Positions 1 through 11,887 are shown, numbered from the stretch's first letter. The stretch: 64,000 nucleotides of DNA from Arabidopsis thaliana (GCF_000001735.4 NC_003070.9:4340001-4404000); one strand, 5' to 3'. A program made the numbers and translations. The notes: generated by a model not told the origin, from the sequence alone.

Positions 1-2461
1 TATAGAGGACAATATGCATATGGTATCTTAAGTCTTAACCCTAGAAAAATTGAAGCTTGGAAATGTTAACACTGTCGTCAACAACGGTTTGATCAAAACA
101 AAATGTTGATTTGTTGGTCGATTCATGTGAATGGCTAAATCGATATAAATGTGTAGAACAAAATATATTCAAGGCTTATTATATATGAAAGTATAATAAG
201 AATTAAGTGACTTTTTGAATATACTCTTTACGTTTACAATACCTTTTCAAATTTGTAAACGTAAATTCATAATTATTTGTAGGAAAAACAAACAAATAAA
301 TTACAGCAAAAATTACAAGAAGGATAACATTTTTGCAATACGAGTATCACGTGGTCAACTTTCAAAGCCAATAACTTTATGCCACGTTATAGAGCAGAAC
401 ATGTAGGACCCAAGTGCACTCTAAGCAAATACAGTTCTTACCAGGGAACAGCTCCGACCAATAATTAATTTTCGTACTCTTTAATTTTAACTTAAATTAT
501 AAACTGAAAGTAGTTTATAAATACTCAAATCGTCAAAATTTCTTGCCATCCAATTCTTTTTTTTTGTCGGCTCTTGCCATCAAATTCAAAATTTCAAAAT
601 TTCCAAAACTATAATAACAGAAGAAAACTTTTTTTCGTCATGAAAAAAAAAAAATTATATGTATAAAAAGATTGCAAAACAAGCCAAATAGAATCAATTT
701 GAGCAAGTAGCTAGATAATATTAAATTATTAATATTCCAATGCAAATATTAAATCTTAATACGACTAATTTTTTTTGACAAGATATTAAGCACAACATAA
801 TAAGGAAAATTAAACAAAAACAATAGCTAGCCTATTGAGTTGTCTCTATCTTGGTACATCCCCCTAGCAATCACATCTCAATACTCTAATGAGTCTATCT
901 ATTAATTATGTTTTCAAGTTTTTTTTAATATTAATTTCACTAAAACCCTAACGAGGTTATACCATTTTGGATTTTTCTCCACCCAGTAAGAAACCTGCCA
1001 ATCACACACAAACACATACCAATCCAACCCTAATCCTAAAATACCATGTTGGATTTTGCTAGCAATGCTAATAATGTTACGTTTTGTCTAAACCCTGTGT
1101 ATATAGTAGTTTCTAGGTCGAAACTTTAAAGTTGTCTTTTTTGACCCAGGATTACTGATGAAGGAACCACTTTTTGTCACCAATTATGTAGCACTCAAAT
1201 TGCTTTAGCTAATGGAATATTGAGAGAAAGGTGATCATAGATATTAACGGATAAGTATATTTACAGTAACCTACCTAGTTGAGTTTTTGTGGGTAAAAAA
1301 AGTAGAATTGCATGGTTTGTTGCATAAATCCTGAGCCCGTGGCTCAATGGCTAAAACACATATTGTCATGTGATTGGTTTAACCTAATGGGTCCCAAGAG
1401 CCGTCTGATGTTATACGTCTCACAATTAAGCCAAAAAAGAAGAAGATAATAATGATAAATAGTATGATTCAACTCTCAGGTTAATTATAATCTGGACAAG
1501 AGAACTTGCAGAATCGGTGGTTGATAACAGGATCTAAAAGCTGATGTATGTATTATTTTGCAAGATCTTGAGTTTGACCAATGGAAAATTTAAGTATTTG
1601 AAGATAATAATGATAATGATTAAAAACACATGACAAGAAGATCTAAAGAAGAGATTCTGAGCATGAATGAGAACAAACTGAAATGTACTTTATTAGTTAG
1701 TTTATATTTGCTTCCCTGGTGTCAAAGATTTTATTAGATACTGAAATTTTAGCATAGATATGGGATGATAGAAAGATATATAAACAACAACGAAGTCAAT
1801 AATGCAAAGCTGGAAACTTCTATTTATCCCTGTTTGGTAACCAACAAGAGTCTCAAATTTTAAGTTACAACATCAGTTTTTTACTATAATCATTAGTTTA
1901 ATATCCAATCTAATGGTGAAAAAGAGGCTAGAGCCCACAAAATAATGTCCTAAAATGAAGCTGAAAACTTGTCTAATGTTCAGACTTGTGTTTTAATGCC
2001 ATATGAGACACAAAAAACTAGGAGGAAAGAGGAACCTTCTTATAATATTTCTTGAATTTTTTTTCTATACTTAAGAAAAGCTGCCCTTTCACACGGATAA
2101 TGAATCATATATGGTTTCTATAAACAGGTTTTAAGTAACCCATTTTTTAATACTTAAAACCTTATTTTCATTCTGCAACTACTTTAAATGAGAACATGAT
2201 GATATATTATTTAATCTAATGAGTTATGTCTAGAGACTTGCCCTTGCCTATTTAAGCATTCATCATAATGTTGACGAAGATGGGCCAGCACTCAACTTCT
2301 CTTTCTTTCTTCTTCTTTGTCTCTTTCCTCTCTTCACGTTTTCAGTTTCTGTCTAAAGAACACAAACCCAAGAAGAAGTCAGAGAAGAGAGAAAAAAGTT
2401 CCATTTGTAGTTTCATATCAAAACAAATCATATATACTCTTCTTAAATTTGTCTTACTGTA
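1..2461. other. AT-rich intergenic region upstream of CYP87A2
   Basis: This stretch holds no convincing coding gene. It is strongly AT-rich with short palindromic AT runs (for example around 715-740). A TATA-like TATTTAA lies near 2249-2256, about 200 bp before the CYP87A2 start codon, so the promoter probably lies in the last few hundred bases. The one recognisable element is a tRNA-derived SINE-like relic at about 1333-1465, listed separately. ORFs of 60-70 codons here lack similarity to anything I know and start on non-ATG codons or are low complexity. Confidence 0.6.
1333..1465 (+). mobile_element. tRNA-derived SINE-like relic
   Basis: A perfect Pol III A-box (TGGCTCAATGG, fitting TRGYNNARNNG) lies at 1340-1350. 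A degraded B-box (GGTTTAACCT against GGTTCRANYCC) lies at 1376-1385, which is the spacing expected for a tRNA-like promoter. A body of about 50 bp and an A-rich, purine-rich simple tail (about 1431-1460) follow. The order head, body, A-rich tail is that of Brassicaceae tRNA-derived SINEs. A possible 6-bp duplication (ATAAAT) flanks it at about 1324-1329 and 1456-1461, but this is too short to prove insertion. It does not fold as an intact tRNA and the B-box is mutated, so I regard it as an old inactive copy. I did not assign a family. Confidence 0.45.
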
Positions 2462-4569
2462 ATGTGGGCATTGCTCATTTGGGTTTCTTTGCTTCTCATA
2501 AGTATCACACATTGGGTTTATAGTTGGAGAAATCCTAAATGCAGAGGGAAACTTCCACCTGGTTCCATGGGTTTCCCTTTACTCGGCGAGAGTATCCAAT
2601 TCTTCAAGCCAAACAAAACTTCAGACATCCCTCCTTTTATCAAAGAGAGAGTTAAGAAGTAAGTATCTCACTTCTCTCATTCAAAACAATGTGATTAATG
2701 CTTATAATGTGTGTTTTAAAAGTGATGTTGATATGTGCAGGTATGGCCCAATTTTCAAGACCAATCTGGTGGGGAGACCAGTTATTGTATCAACAGATGC
2801 TGATTTGAGTTATTTTGTGTTTAACCAAGAGGGACGTTGTTTCCAGAGTTGGTATCCAGACACTTTTACACACATCTTTGGGAAGAAGAATGTGGGTTCA
2901 TTACATGGTTTCATGTACAAGTACCTTAAAAACATGGTTTTGACTCTCTTTGGCCATGATGGTCTCAAGAAGATGCTTCCTCAAGTAGAAATGACTGCCA
3001 ATAAGAGGTTGGAGCTTTGGTCAAATCAAGATTCAGTAGAACTCAAAGATGCAACCGCAAGCGTGAGTTTCCCATTCAGAATATAGACTTTTATATATGT
3101 TTCAGTCTATAATGTTTTATTACTTGTCTAACATGTTAGTATGATCAGATGATATTTGATCTCACCGCGAAGAAGTTGATCAGCCATGATCCAGACAAGT
3201 CATCAGAGAATCTAAGGGCAAACTTTGTTGCTTTCATACAGGGATTGATCTCTTTCCCTTTTGATATCCCAGGCACAGCTTATCACAAATGTCTACAGGT
3301 GAATATCAACGTTCATGCTTCAAAAGCTTTACTCACATTGGTACTAATGCTTGAAACTTGCTTTGCAGGGTAGGGCAAAGGCAATGAAAATGTTGAGGAA
3401 TATGCTTCAAGAGAGGCGTGAGAACCCTCGGAAGAATCCAAGTGATTTCTTTGATTATGTTATTGAAGAGATTCAGAAAGAAGGGACAATTCTGACAGAA
3501 GAGATTGCACTGGATTTGATGTTTGTCTTGCTATTTGCCAGCTTTGAAACAACTTCTTTGGCTCTAACTTTAGCTATCAAGTTTCTCTCAGATGACCCTG
3601 AAGTCCTAAAGCGTTTAACGGTTAGTCAGAAGATACAAGTAGCAAACATGACAAGTTGTATGGTTATTATCGAAAAAGCTAAACTGATATGTGTTCATCT
3701 TCATCAGGAAGAACATGAGACAATTCTGAGAAACCGGGAAGATGCAGACTCTGGACTTACATGGGAAGAATACAAGTCAATGACTTACACATTTCAGGTT
3801 GCTTTAAAGTTTTATCAAAGTAAGATATCTTCTTTAGTTTCAAATACAAAATCCAGCTGATCCTAAGTCTTAAAATTGTTCTATAAGCAGTTCATAAACG
3901 AAACCGCGAGACTAGCAAATATAGTTCCTGCAATCTTCAGAAAGGCGTTGAGAGATATAAAATTCAAAGGTATGATTTAATAAAGGAACAATATATAACA
4001 TTCTCAATGATTAAGTGCCTCTTTTAATCTTTATATTATCATAAAGAGTTTGTCAATGATACAGATTATACGATTCCAGCCGGCTGGGCGGTGATGGTCT
4101 GTCCACCAGCTGTACATTTGAATCCCGAAATGTATAAAGATCCTTTAGTCTTTAATCCATCAAGATGGGAGGTGAGTGGTCAAACCTAAATAAGTAACTT
4201 TTACTCCAAGTAAAGTAAAAATAATAATAACAAAACAAATCAAACAATACATACAGGGATCAAAAGTTACAAACGCATCAAAGCACTTCATGGCGTTTGG
4301 TGGAGGTATGAGGTTCTGCGTTGGAACCGACTTCACAAAATTGCAGATGGCTGCGTTTCTTCACAGCTTGGTAACAAAATACAGGTTTGACATAATCATC
4401 TCTCTTAAGTCATTATTCTTTCAACTGTGTAAGAACACTAAGGCTGATTTTGATTCCGGCTCTTGAAATTATCAGGTGGGAGGAGATAAAAGGAGGGAAT
4501 ATAACTCGAACGCCTGGATTACAGTTTCCAAATGGTTACCATGTCAAACTCCATAAGAAGAGAGACTAG
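2462..4569 (+). CDS. CYP87A2: Cytochrome P450, CYP87 family (CYP87A2, AT1G12740)
   Basis: Nine exons splice in frame to 472 aa: 2462-2658, 2741-3062, 3149-3298, 3369-3620, 3708-3797, 3891-3969, 4065-4171, 4257-4384, 4476-4569. Every intron is GT-AG. An N-terminal hydrophobic segment (residues about 2-20) is the ER anchor, followed by a proline hinge (KLPPGSMGFPLLGE). The I-helix oxygen-activation motif reads FASFETTS (about 279-286). The K-helix ExxR is E341-T-A-R344, the PERF-type motif is FNPSRW, and the haem loop is FGGGMRFCVG with Cys420. The protein is therefore a complete, apparently functional ER monooxygenase. CYP87A enzymes in other plants act on sterol side chains; the Arabidopsis substrate is not evident from sequence. 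A 64-codon upstream reading frame ends at TAATG, overlapping the start codon. RBL6 lies convergently downstream. Confidence 0.93.
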
Positions 4570-5099
4570 AGAATGTTTTTTAATTAGTGAATAATTGGTA
4601 GGATACATACGCTATACATTTTCCGAGACTGTAATAATCTTGAACACCCTAATAAGTGAAAAGGGGAAGATTTGTTTTAGGTTAAAGGCTAAGAATCAGC
4701 TACAAAGGTGAATACACAATTTTGTTAGTAGCTTCTGTGTCTGGTCAGAAACTGTAATGTATAGTATTATTGATCACAGACATGGCATGTGCTTTGAACT
4801 AAGTTCTGATCAAATCCTATATGTGAACTTCCTAAAATAGTGTTTCTGTGCATCTATATTTAATGAATCTATCGGTTTTAAAGTTCTCTAATCTACAAAA
4901 CTTGAAGAATCTCACTAAGCCTAAATCTACTAAGCAGAAAACTTCAATATGAGTTTATTGATACACATCAAAACATAAGGATTAAGATGAAGATAAATTA
5001 TCATATCCACTCAACAAAAATCCAGTTCAATTTAGATACACAGGACAATAAATGTTAGTTAGAAAGAGAGCAATAAATACAGTAATGATGATTGAAATA
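4570..5099. other. Convergent 3' region between CYP87A2 and RBL6
   Basis: About 530 bp of AT-rich DNA separate two convergent stop codons. It should hold the 3' UTRs and poly(A) regions of both genes, with several AATAAA-like and TTATTT-like stretches on either strand. I see no coding sequence or repeat here. Confidence 0.6.
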
Positions 5100-6688
5100 T
5101 CAACAAGACCATTTAGAAGTAGGATAACAGTCTAGGCGATGACACCATTTGCAATGCTTGTTCCCATTCTCTCCGTCGAACAGCATCACCAACCCAACTG
5201 TTAAACCGGCGACAACCAAAACAGCGGCAACAAAGAACAACACGTACTGGCACGGGTTATATTTTGATCTAGCACGGGCACCGTACTGAGAAGAGTTGCG
5301 GAACTCTTCCCACCCAGACTGAGGCTGCATCAGTAGGATAAACCCAAGGCAAAACCCAGTCAAGAGACCGCCAATGTGAGCAAAGTTGTCTACCCAAGGA
5401 AGCAAACCTATTGCCAAATTGATTGCGATGATGAACAAGAACGATAACAAAGCACAAAGCTGGAAAAATTCAGAAGATCGTCAAGGCAATGAAACCATGT
5501 TATATTTTCGGTTAATGTTTGTATCTTGGGAAAGAACATGACACAGTACCTTGCTCTTGTAGATAGTCCAGTTGGTGAGCAGCTCAGATAACATTGCTCC
5601 CATGAGTCCAAGGAGAGCACCCGAGGCACCAACAGAGATGCTTTTTTGAAGGAAGAGAGCTGAGAGAATGCTTCCGCCAAATCCCGAAATCAGATAGATG
5701 AGCCCAATCCTTACTGCAGAATCGTTTTACAAGACATTTTGAATACATGAATAGAACAGGAGAATGAGAAGATCGCGGGTAAAATGAGCGGTGATAGGAA
5801 AGACTTACTGAAGCCAAACTGTTGCTCAAGGCGGATACCGAAGATGATCACATCAAACATATTCATAACAAGGTGAATGATACCGGCATGGAGCCACATA
5901 GCAGTGATGAGCCTCCATTTTTCATTTCCTTGCACGACTTTCTTCCAATCCAAAGCTCCCAATTTCTCCAATCTGAAACCATCATCGGGTTAGAATCATC
6001 GCAGGTCGGATAGAGCATGGAATCACAGCAATTCCAAGAGTTACAGACCCCAATGCTAATGAAGCTCATGTGTCATAATCTTAAATCCAAATATGTCCTC
6101 AGAGATACAAGTTTGACCTCAATCATGTTGTTTAGACAACAAAGGAAAAGACTCCGATGAGCTGTATCTCAAGAACAGAGTTTGTTTCGAATACAACATG
6201 GCATGAACAAACTAATCAAAGCAATCACAAATAACAATGACGTGTGAAAGGATCGCAAAATTGAAAAATAAAGATGAAACGAAACGAAAGATACTAGTGA
6301 AATACCCCACAAGCCTTAACCTGATTTGTTAAGGCAGTAATCAAAACCTTGAAACATTGGAGAAATAAACAGAGACTTTTAAGGGTTTATGAATTGAAAC
6401 AGACAACAAAAGTTCACAAAAATTTGGCTTTCGAGTTCTTTTAGAAACTTACGTTGAAGAAGATGGACCCAAGAAAGGGTTCTCTCTGAGTGGCTGAAAC
6501 GAGAACCTGCGGAGAAGCTTTGCAACGCAATCTCCGTTGGCTCCCGTGGTTGTCTTAGGGCAGTCGTTGGTGTACATGACAACGATGAAGATGGAGACAT
6601 TAGCCACGACAATTGTTGGAGTCAGCCAAGCCGTCCACTGGGTGTCCCCTCTGTGTTTCCTACCTCTCTCCATATCTCTACTCCTCAT
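5100..6688 (-). CDS. RBL6: Rhomboid-like intramembrane serine protease RBL6 (AT1G12750)
   Basis: Four minus-strand exons (6688-6453, 5972-5809, 5713-5550, 5459-5100) give 307 aa. The chosen ATG at 6688 begins MRSRDMERG; an in-frame ATG five codons later (6673) is an alternative. The protein has an N-terminal cytosolic stretch and about seven hydrophobic segments. The catalytic dyad is visible: Ser164 in VGASGALLG (the GxSG motif) and His216 in NFAHIGG. The WxxxT/H region with a membrane-embedded NMFD motif is also present, so the enzyme looks active. Rhomboids cut single-pass membrane proteins inside the lipid bilayer; plant RBL1-7 are of the secretory-pathway type. The Cys-rich C-terminus ([17 protein letters not shown]) is typical of this plant subgroup. 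The substrate is unknown. Confidence 0.92.
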
Positions 6689-7979
6689 TTTTCTCTTCTC
6701 TCGTCGTATGAAGAACAGAATTGGTGTTTCTATAAATAGAAAACACAGAGTTTGTATCAACAGAAGAAAGACAAAGAATAGATTAAGACAGGACACAAGG
6801 ATACATAGTATCTATTTATCAGAGATTCAGGCAGAAGTTTTTAACCTTCAATTCTCTTCTCGGTGGTGGCAGGCTCTTTCAAGATATTTCCTTTAACTTT
6901 CTGATAAATATCTCAGACCTGAGAGAAAATAATCAGACGTGAAATCAATTATTAATACATTGATTGATTCTGTTACCTTCGTCATTTGTGGAGTATTAAT
7001 TTGTTAATAAGTTGATGTGAGAGAGAAAAGTCTACGGGGAATGTCAATAAGGCATATTAATAAGCTTACTATAATAGATTTCTACATAAAATGTGCCTGC
7101 ACTATCCATTTTATTTATCTGACAAAAATTAACGGATCCAGTCAAAAACTGATTTTGATGTTTACAAGGTCAACATGAACATTAGCTAATCTAATAATAA
7201 GTCCAATTACGAATCATTTACAAGGGTAAAATGGTTTAGGTAGGATTTAGATTCAGTTTTTAGTTGTATAGCTGTCAACTACACCTGTCATGAAACTTTC
7301 TTTGAAGAAAACTTGGTTAACCAAAGTTCCTATATATAGCTGAATGTAGAAAGCATATAACTCTGTTAAAACATCGATGAACCTTAGCGATCTCTAGTTT
7401 GATAGGTACCGCGTAGAATTTACCTGACTAGGTTGGCTGTTTTAGCTGTATCATGAACAAGGGACTGCGAAGCTGGAGATATGATTGAACTCCATAGCAG
7501 ATTCGCATAGGAGAGATCATCTCATCTCCTGCAGAAACTTTAGTGCAAGGCGTATGCAAGTCAGAATTTCGTAAAAATGGTAATGGAGAGTTTGAGTCAG
7601 GTGGGGATCAAAATATTTCCTTCCAATACATTGACGAGGAGGAAACTTTCGACGAAGATTTATGATTGATGTGCTTCCATTCGTTAGAAAATCACACATT
7701 GTCTACGTTTTTTTGGTTAAGAAACCGACACGCACTATAAATCTATTGTAACTCCCCATAGCCAAGTGTGCTCGAGATGTCATGCTGGTTCTAGGAACCA
7801 AAACAGAAAGAGGCAATAAAATCAGAAAAGAGCCAATAAGACAACAATGTAATATACCGAGAAGATTAAAACGACTTGAGTAAAGCAACTAACTTTCTAT
7901 CGAAAATTCAGGAATACTTTCATATATAGTGACAATTTCATGAAGCAAATTAAATAACTATCACCATATGCAAATTAAT
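6689..7979. other. Upstream region of RBL6 and AT-rich spacer
   Basis: This is the proximal half of a 2-kb gap between RBL6 (minus) and the RING gene (plus). The RBL6 5' UTR and promoter should occupy roughly 6690-7000. A TATATATAG stretch near 7331-7339 could serve as a core promoter, but no credible protein follows. The minus strand from about 7980 down to 7500 may carry the 3' part of the putative transcript described next. I see no repeats or RNA genes here. Confidence 0.4.
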
Positions 7980-8375
7980 CTATGAAAAGATCTCACAGTC
8001 ACAGATTGATCTCAAATGACCTCGATACATCGCATTGAGATACTACAGCAAAAAGCCAAAAAGTCAAAAGTATATACTTTACTACGTTAAAACAATATTC
8101 AACATCAAAACCCCAAAACATATCAATCAGACAATGAAATTACAAAACTGAAATCATATATCCTCAAATCGGTCGTCATCAACCATGGTTACACTGAATT
8201 AGAAAGTGCTGCTACATAGAAATCGAACAATGAAGCTCACCGATAGAGTAAAATTAGGCATGCTTCCATCTCCGAGAGCTAAAATCCTAGAGACCACCAC
8301 TCTCTGCCGACGCTAAAGGTTGAAGATGAAGAAGACGACATTGCTTTGACGGGCCTTTTAAAAATATTAAAAGAG
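7980..8375 (-). ncRNA. Putative spliced minus-strand transcript with a 27-codon ORF
   Basis: On the minus strand a TATA box (8401-8409) overlapped upstream by a TGGGCC site II element points to a start near 8375. A GTGAGC donor follows exon sequence ending at 8241, and a pyrimidine-rich acceptor ending TTTTTGCTGTAG lets exon 2 begin at 8042. Spliced this way, an ATG at 8261 opens a 27-codon frame (MPNFTLSYLNAMYRGHLRSI and seven more residues) that stops at 7982-7980. A separate upstream frame (MSSSSSSTFS, from about 8341) of about 20 codons also exists. I recognise no protein family, so this could be a long non-coding RNA. The promoter and splice sites are seen in the sequence; transcription is inference. 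Confidence 0.3.
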
Positions 8376-8394
8376 AGACACATCAATACCTCGT

Positions 8395-8409
8395 GGCCCA
8401 TTTATATAG
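8395..8409 (-). promoter_or_regulatory. TATA box plus site II (TGGGCC) core promoter, minus strand
   Basis: Reading the minus strand, TATATAAA is followed immediately by TGGGCC. A second GGCCC-containing element (AGGCCCG) lies some 45 bp further downstream. This looks like a genuine core promoter pointing away from the RING gene at 8728, but no annotated product that I know lies below it. Confidence 0.45.
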
Positions 8410-8727
8410 ACCCCGCTTAATTTTGTCTGATTGTTGACTGTTGACTTTTAGGGACCACATGAAACTATTAAACGACTTTTCGGATTTCAAATATTCAATT
8501 GAGAGATTATTTTTCTGTTAATTTCCCTTAATCATCATCATCGTCTTCATCATCATCTCTCTCTCTTCTCTTCGTTCCTCTTTCTTTACACGCTTGAAAC
8601 CCTAGCAATTTCAATTTCGTTTCCTCTAATAGAATCTTCATCTTTTTATGGCGTAACGTTACACGAATTTCAACGATTTAGGTTTTTTTTTTTTTTTTTT
8701 GAAGAATCAAACACAAAGATAGAAACA

Positions 8728-10512
8728 ATGTCAACGGAGACTACCACGGGAAATTCCTCGTTAATTCCAGCATCATCATCATCGTCATCCTCCGACGCAA
8801 TCGATCCAGCTCCGTTGCTTTTTAACGGCGACGATAATGAAGGAAACAACGGAGGAGGAGGTGGGGAACGGAGATCTGTCAGGAGACAAGGGTTGAGAGA
8901 AGCTGCGAGGTTTCTTAGTCGTGCTAGTAGCGGACGCGTGATGCGTGAGCCATCTATGCTTGTGAGAGAAGCCGCGGCGGAGCAGCTCGAGGAGAGGCAG
9001 AGCGATTGGGCTTATTCGAAGCCTGTGGTGGTGCTTGATATCGTTTGGAATCTGGCTTTTGTTTCTGTTGCTACGGCTATTTTGGTGATGAGCAGGAAAG
9101 AACATCCGATTATGCCGCTTAGAGTTTGGCTTTTGGGGTATGCTTTGCAATGCGTGTTGCATATGGTTTGTGTCTGTGTTGAGTATCGGAGGAGGAACAG
9201 GAGGAGAACCAATAGGACGACGACGACGACTCCTCCACGGTCACGTTCTTCTTCTTCCTCTTCATCTTCTTCTTCCTTGGAGGAAGAAGCTTTGGGTTCC
9301 AGGAGGAATTCAGGTGTGCAGGACTTGTCGCTTGGCCACTTGGATACCGAAAGCAGCAGGTATGAAGTTTTGGTGTGAATTTTGCCTCAAGCTTGCCTAA
9401 ATTTCGAATTACGGATAAGTAGATACTTGCATGACCTGTGAGCTTTAGCTGGTGAAAGAAAATATTGGATGTGATAGTTATGATGACTTAAAGATGTGAG
9501 TTTTGGTTTGAATGATCGAATTGTTTGCTTATTCTGTTATCTTCTCCAACTTGTAGTGGTTTCTTATCAATACTTTTGTCTGCACCTTTTACACCAAGTG
9601 TATATTTTCTGTTCCTTGATGTTTTGGTATGTGTTCTTATTTCGCTTACCGTTTCCAAAGCAGTGTTGCTAAGCATCTGGAATCTGCCAATACGATGTTT
9701 TCTTTTATATGGTGGATCATTGGATTCTACTGGGTATCTGCTGGTGGCCAAGAGTTGGCACAAGAATCCCCTCGGATTTACTGGTTTGTTATATGCCTCC
9801 ATCTTCAATGTTAACCTATTCAACCACTTCCACTACTGAATGTCTTTACTTATTTCAGGCTGTCTATTGTCTTTCTTGGTTTCGATGTGTTCTTTGTTGT
9901 CTTCTGTGTTGCGTTGGCCTGCGTTATTGGAATTGCGGTTTGCTGTTGCCTGCCATGCATCATTGCAGTTTTGTACGCTGTTGCTGATCAGGTACTTCTC
10001 ATAACCAATTCCATCTTATATCATAAGTCGCCACATTGTGCTATTTGTTTTAACACAACATGATAAAAATGCAGGAAGGGGCTTCAAAAGAAGACATTGA
10101 GCAGCTCACCAAATTCAAGTTTCGCAAACTAGGTGATGCCAACAAACACACTAATGATGAAGCCCAAGGAACTACCGAGGGAATAATGACTGAGTGTGGT
10201 ACAGATTCACCCATTGAACATACTCTTTTGCAAGAAGATGCAGTAAGTATACACTATAACACACCAATCTCTCCTCCTTGACGAATAACCCCTAGATAGA
10301 TAATTATGCTTCTTGGTTCTTATGATTCTGCATTACAGGAATGTTGCATCTGTCTCTCTGCATATGAAGACGGAACAGAGCTAAGGGAACTACCTTGTGG
10401 ACACCATTTCCACTGTTCATGCGTAGACAAATGGCTATACATCAACGCGACTTGCCCACTCTGCAAATACAACATCCTCAAGAGTAGCAACTTGGATCGA
10501 GAGGAAGTCTAG
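8728..10512 (+). CDS. Membrane RING-H2 zinc-finger E3 ubiquitin ligase (AT1G12760)
   Basis: Five exons (8728-9359, 9664-9783, 9859-9991, 10075-10242, 10339-10512) encode 408 aa. The N-terminus is Ser/Gly-rich and cytosolic. Hydrophobic segments lie at about 97-118 and 126-147, then a pair or more in exons 2-3 ([17 protein letters not shown], then a long hydrophobic Cys-rich run). An acidic linker leads to a C-terminal RING-H2: Cys353, Cys356, Cys371, His373, His376, Cys379, Cys390, Cys393, with Trp383 in the E2-contact position (VDKW). The role is E2-dependent ubiquitin transfer from an endomembrane; the target is unknown. The intron 1 acceptor is a tandem NAGNAG (AAGCAG at 9658-9663), so isoforms with one extra Ser are expected. 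A Ser-rich run is encoded by TCT/TCA repeats. A poly-T run of about 18 lies at 8683-8700 just before the ATG. Confidence 0.9.
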
Positions 10513-11887
10513 AGGAAACAACTTTACGTGTTCATGACCCACGACATTTGATCAGGAGACTTTGGGTTAAGGTAAAAAACAAGACTGGTTTGTTTTTTTA
10601 GATACGATGCATTGTTTGTGAAATGATAATGATATCTATACGAAATTATTACACTTTTGTTTGTTTTTGATTTTTGGTTTGGAAACTAATCAGGTCTGTA
10701 CATCTATCTGTATCTATCTTCTTTTACTTGAAACCAATGTTTTGTAGTTTGTATTACCTCTTTCTTTCTCAGTCGACCTCGAATTGTTAGAGATTTCCAT
10801 CATCGTAGATCTTTAGTCATGTCTCAATGACGATTTTGATTGTTACTTTAAAGTTTTTCCAATTTGTTCTTTGGTCTCTTGCTTAAGTATAGATAAATGA
10901 TATCATTTCTAGCTCAAAAACACCATCACTATTAAAATTGGAAAAAAAAATACATACCAAACCAAATCAGATTAGACCCTTTTTTTTTAGAGCGTATACT
11001 TTGACAAAATTTGAACAATACAAATCAAACTCGAGTCAGAAAAGATTCAAACAAATGAATCAAATTTTTTGAGTCGGAACCTGAAGTATTTTAGTCCGTT
11101 CGTGATAAAGAAAACCGAGAATGTACCGGTTTATCTTCAGACCCGGTTGTTTGTCCGGTTTGGTAAAATTAGAACCTAACCTTTTTATCCAGAACTGGAG
11201 ACTTTGGAAGAACTATAGAAGTGTTGTTCTCTTCGTATCGTCCTCAATCCTCATGGAGACTATTATCAGGTGCTTTTCTTTTTCATTTCTCCTCATCTAT
11301 GGCTTTGATACGACCATTTAGTTTCTTATTCTCCTATTGCGAAAGCTACTATCTTTCACATCCCTAGGAATCGGACACTATCTTATCTCTAGTGTTGATA
11401 TCTGTATGTTAGCCATTTAGATTGCCTCAGAGTTTTTTGGTTTCACCCTGAGTTAGAAATTGTGAGTCTCGGCCTGATATATTAGAATGCTTTTGGCCGG
11501 ACTAGAGTGGGGTTTTGTTGTGTAAACTGCCACATGCTGCTAAATTGGCTTGTTAGGTGATGATGCTTTTCATGCCCGCCAGGTGTTCGACGAATTGCCT
11601 CATTAATTTTCCTCGGCTTGTTTCTTAATATTTTTTGGCGTTTTATAAATCTGATTCCTTTAAGATATATCTCATTCGATATTAGTATTACTAGATTTAA
11701 GAAAATCAGTAGTTTGTCTACTAAATCAACAAAGTTGATGTCTTTTTATTTCAGCCTTGTCGGTGTATCTGCGAATAGTATGTTCTTATTGCTGTCTAAT
11801 TTGGATTCCATGTGCTTTGCAGGCTGTTTTGAGCAAACGCTGTGATAAAGAGGCTTTCTTTCTTGCTAGCAAGTACACACGAGTGAC
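10513..11887. other. 3' UTR of the RING gene, then promoter and 5' UTR of ISE1
   Basis: The first part should be the 3' UTR of the RING gene. From about 11180 the DNA looks like the 5' UTR of the helicase gene downstream. A good donor (ATTATCAG|GTGCTT, exon end 11269) and acceptor (GCTTTGCAG, exon start 11823) define a probable 5' UTR intron of about 553 bp. In that spliced leader, an ATG at 11254 gives an 8-codon upstream ORF running across the junction (MetGluThrIleIleArgLeuPhe, stop), ahead of the main ATG at 11888. The splice sites are seen; their use is inferred. Confidence 0.45.

Noticed and set aside
215-406. 63-codon frame at the left edge
   Set aside because: It starts at TTG and is AT-rich low-complexity DNA without any protein motif.
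8120-8190. Possible box C/D snoRNA on the minus strand (TGATGA near 8178, CTGA near 8127)
   Set aside because: The base before GATGA does not fit box C well, no terminal stem flanks the boxes, and no rRNA-complementary guide could be recognised.
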